Assembly (NCBI GenBank): GCA_013054445.1
Contig: JAAMPI010001028.1
Coordinates: 1-20,882, forward strand
Source of the DNA: Cudoniella acicularis
Taxonomy: Eukaryota; Ascomycota; Leotiomycetes; Helotiales; Helotiaceae
Reading direction: 5' to 3'
Length of the DNA stretch: 20,882 nt
The notes under the pieces were generated by a model. That model was given only the letters and a program-made list of their open reading frames with translations. It was not told the DNA's origin and made no database searches. This document shows positions 19,956 through 20,882 of the stretch, in pieces. Each line of letters starts with the position of its first letter. Within the stretch, counting starts at the first letter, position 1. Made by a program: the position numbers and the translations under genes.

Positions 19956-20880
19956 TCAGTTCTCGGGCTCCTCATCTCCACCCTCGCTACTTCTCTCGTC
20001 TAAGTTTTCCGCCTTATCTATCACAATCCAATATATCTTCTGTGCAATCTTCTGCTCCTTCTCATCCGCCCTTCTCATTTGTCTATTCCCATCCCTCATC
20101 ATCTCCGCAACCTTTTTCTCCTTCACCATCACCACTTCAGCGACCTCCCGATCCAACCTCCTCATCTCCTTTCTCAAATTCTCCTCAATACTAGCCCTAT
20201 TTTTCGCATCATTCCCCTCCTTACCACTCAATCTCTTCTCCGCCCTCTCCATCTCCCTACTCCTCTGCATTTCAATAACCCTCACCTCCTCCTCACACCT
20301 CCTCACCACCTCCTCAACCCCAAAACTAACATCCTCCTCCCTCTCTACCCCCCCTCCTCCTCTCACCCCTCAACTCCCTCAAAGCCTTCTCATCCCTCCT
20401 CCCCGCCTCCTTCGCTCCCCACCTCTCCCACGTCCCCTCCACAACCGCAGGATCCCTCCCCGGCAACCCCTCAACCCTCAACTCCGCCACCTTTCCCTCC
20501 AGCGCTCTCAATCTCCTCACCACAACCCTCTCCCCTTGCTCTCCCAAAGCAGGCAACTCTAATTCATCTCCACGCCCAAACCCAAGACCCTCCATCATTT
20601 CTCCCGTTCGCAAAATCTTGCACTTTAACCCTGCTGGGGCAAATAAGTCTCTATTGCATTCCTGCACGTACTTTTTCGCGCGTCCCCATGAGGCGGTTGA
20701 GGAAGCGTATCCGATGCCTGCGGAAAGGGGGTTGGTGACGAGACGGAGTGGTGGGAGGGGGATGTGAGCGATGCCGTTTGTGAAGTGTGCGGCTACTTGG
20801 ACCGGAGCGGGTGCGATGAGCGTGCTGTTCAGGGTGTCGATGAAGGTGAGGAATTGGATTTGGGTTATTGTTGGTGTCCT
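19956..20880 (-). CDS. Conserved fungal protein of unknown function, 5' end missing, frame broken
   Basis: Runs off the right edge, so the N-terminus is absent. One frame (20880-20326) reads ITQIQFLTFIDTLNSTLIAP, then a Gly/Ala/Pro-rich hydrophobic stretch, then KKYVQECNRDLFAPAGLKCK. This pattern (acidic/helical start, hydrophobic centre, NxxLFAPxGLK) matches a widespread Pezizomycotina family without known function; the match is from memory. A second frame (to the TGA at 19956) carries a long charged coiled-coil-like region (EEVVRRCEEEVRVIEMQRS, later KEKKVAEMMRDG) that looks like its continuation. The first frame ends in low-complexity GRREGGGC. The two frames join if one base is removed from the C7 run at 20348-20354, suggesting a sequencing error or a real frameshift. 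No intron fits the junction with proper phase. Confidence 0.55.
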
Positions 20881-20882
20881 AT

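Overview
The window looks like nuclear DNA of a filamentous ascomycete (Pezizomycotina; a leotiomycete is my best guess, from gene flavour only). Most introns are about 48-65 nt, with GTATGT/GTAAGT-type donors and CTAAC/CTGAC branch sites. Coding genes are separated by AT-rich intergenic DNA, and all four recognised housekeeping genes are typical fungal single-copy genes. Exon structures were worked out by hand from splice signals, reading phase and family conservation; no RNA data were available.

Layout, left to right: (1) 1-1110, AT-rich DNA with no supported gene and, at its left edge, a short reverse-oriented copy of a repeat that recurs near the right end. (2) 1111-2979, minus strand: TRS65-like subunit of the TRAPP II vesicle-tethering complex. 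(3) 3329-5909, plus strand, divergent from TRS65: PRP40, the U1 snRNP-associated WW/FF-domain splicing factor, in six exons. (4) 6502-8762, minus strand, convergent with PRP40: RLI1/ABCE1, the Fe-S ABC ATPase that recycles ribosomes, in eight exons including a 12-nt microexon. (5) 9198-14514, plus strand, divergent from RLI1: CHD1 chromatin remodeller, in six exons with a 7-nt first coding segment and a 443-nt first intron. (6) 14515-16950, a 2.4-kb intergenic stretch with GC-rich palindromes, small repeats and one weak minus-strand ORF. (7) 16951-18780, plus strand: an MFS hexose transporter in three exons. (8) 18781-19955, AT-rich DNA with three degenerate tandem repeat units. (9) 19956-20880, minus strand: the 3' part of a fungal conserved protein of unknown function that runs off the window and seems to carry a frameshift at a homopolymer.

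The genes act in splicing (PRP40), co-transcriptional chromatin remodelling (CHD1), translation and ribosome recycling (RLI1), Golgi traffic (TRS65) and sugar uptake. Their order is ordinary synteny, not an operon or biosynthetic cluster. I see no evidence for an undescribed multi-gene system. The most interesting signals are at exon level: the RLI1 microexon that carries a cluster-ligand cysteine, an upstream ORF overlapping the RLI1 start, a poor 5' splice site in the last intron of the U1 factor PRP40, and introns that can be read through without a stop.
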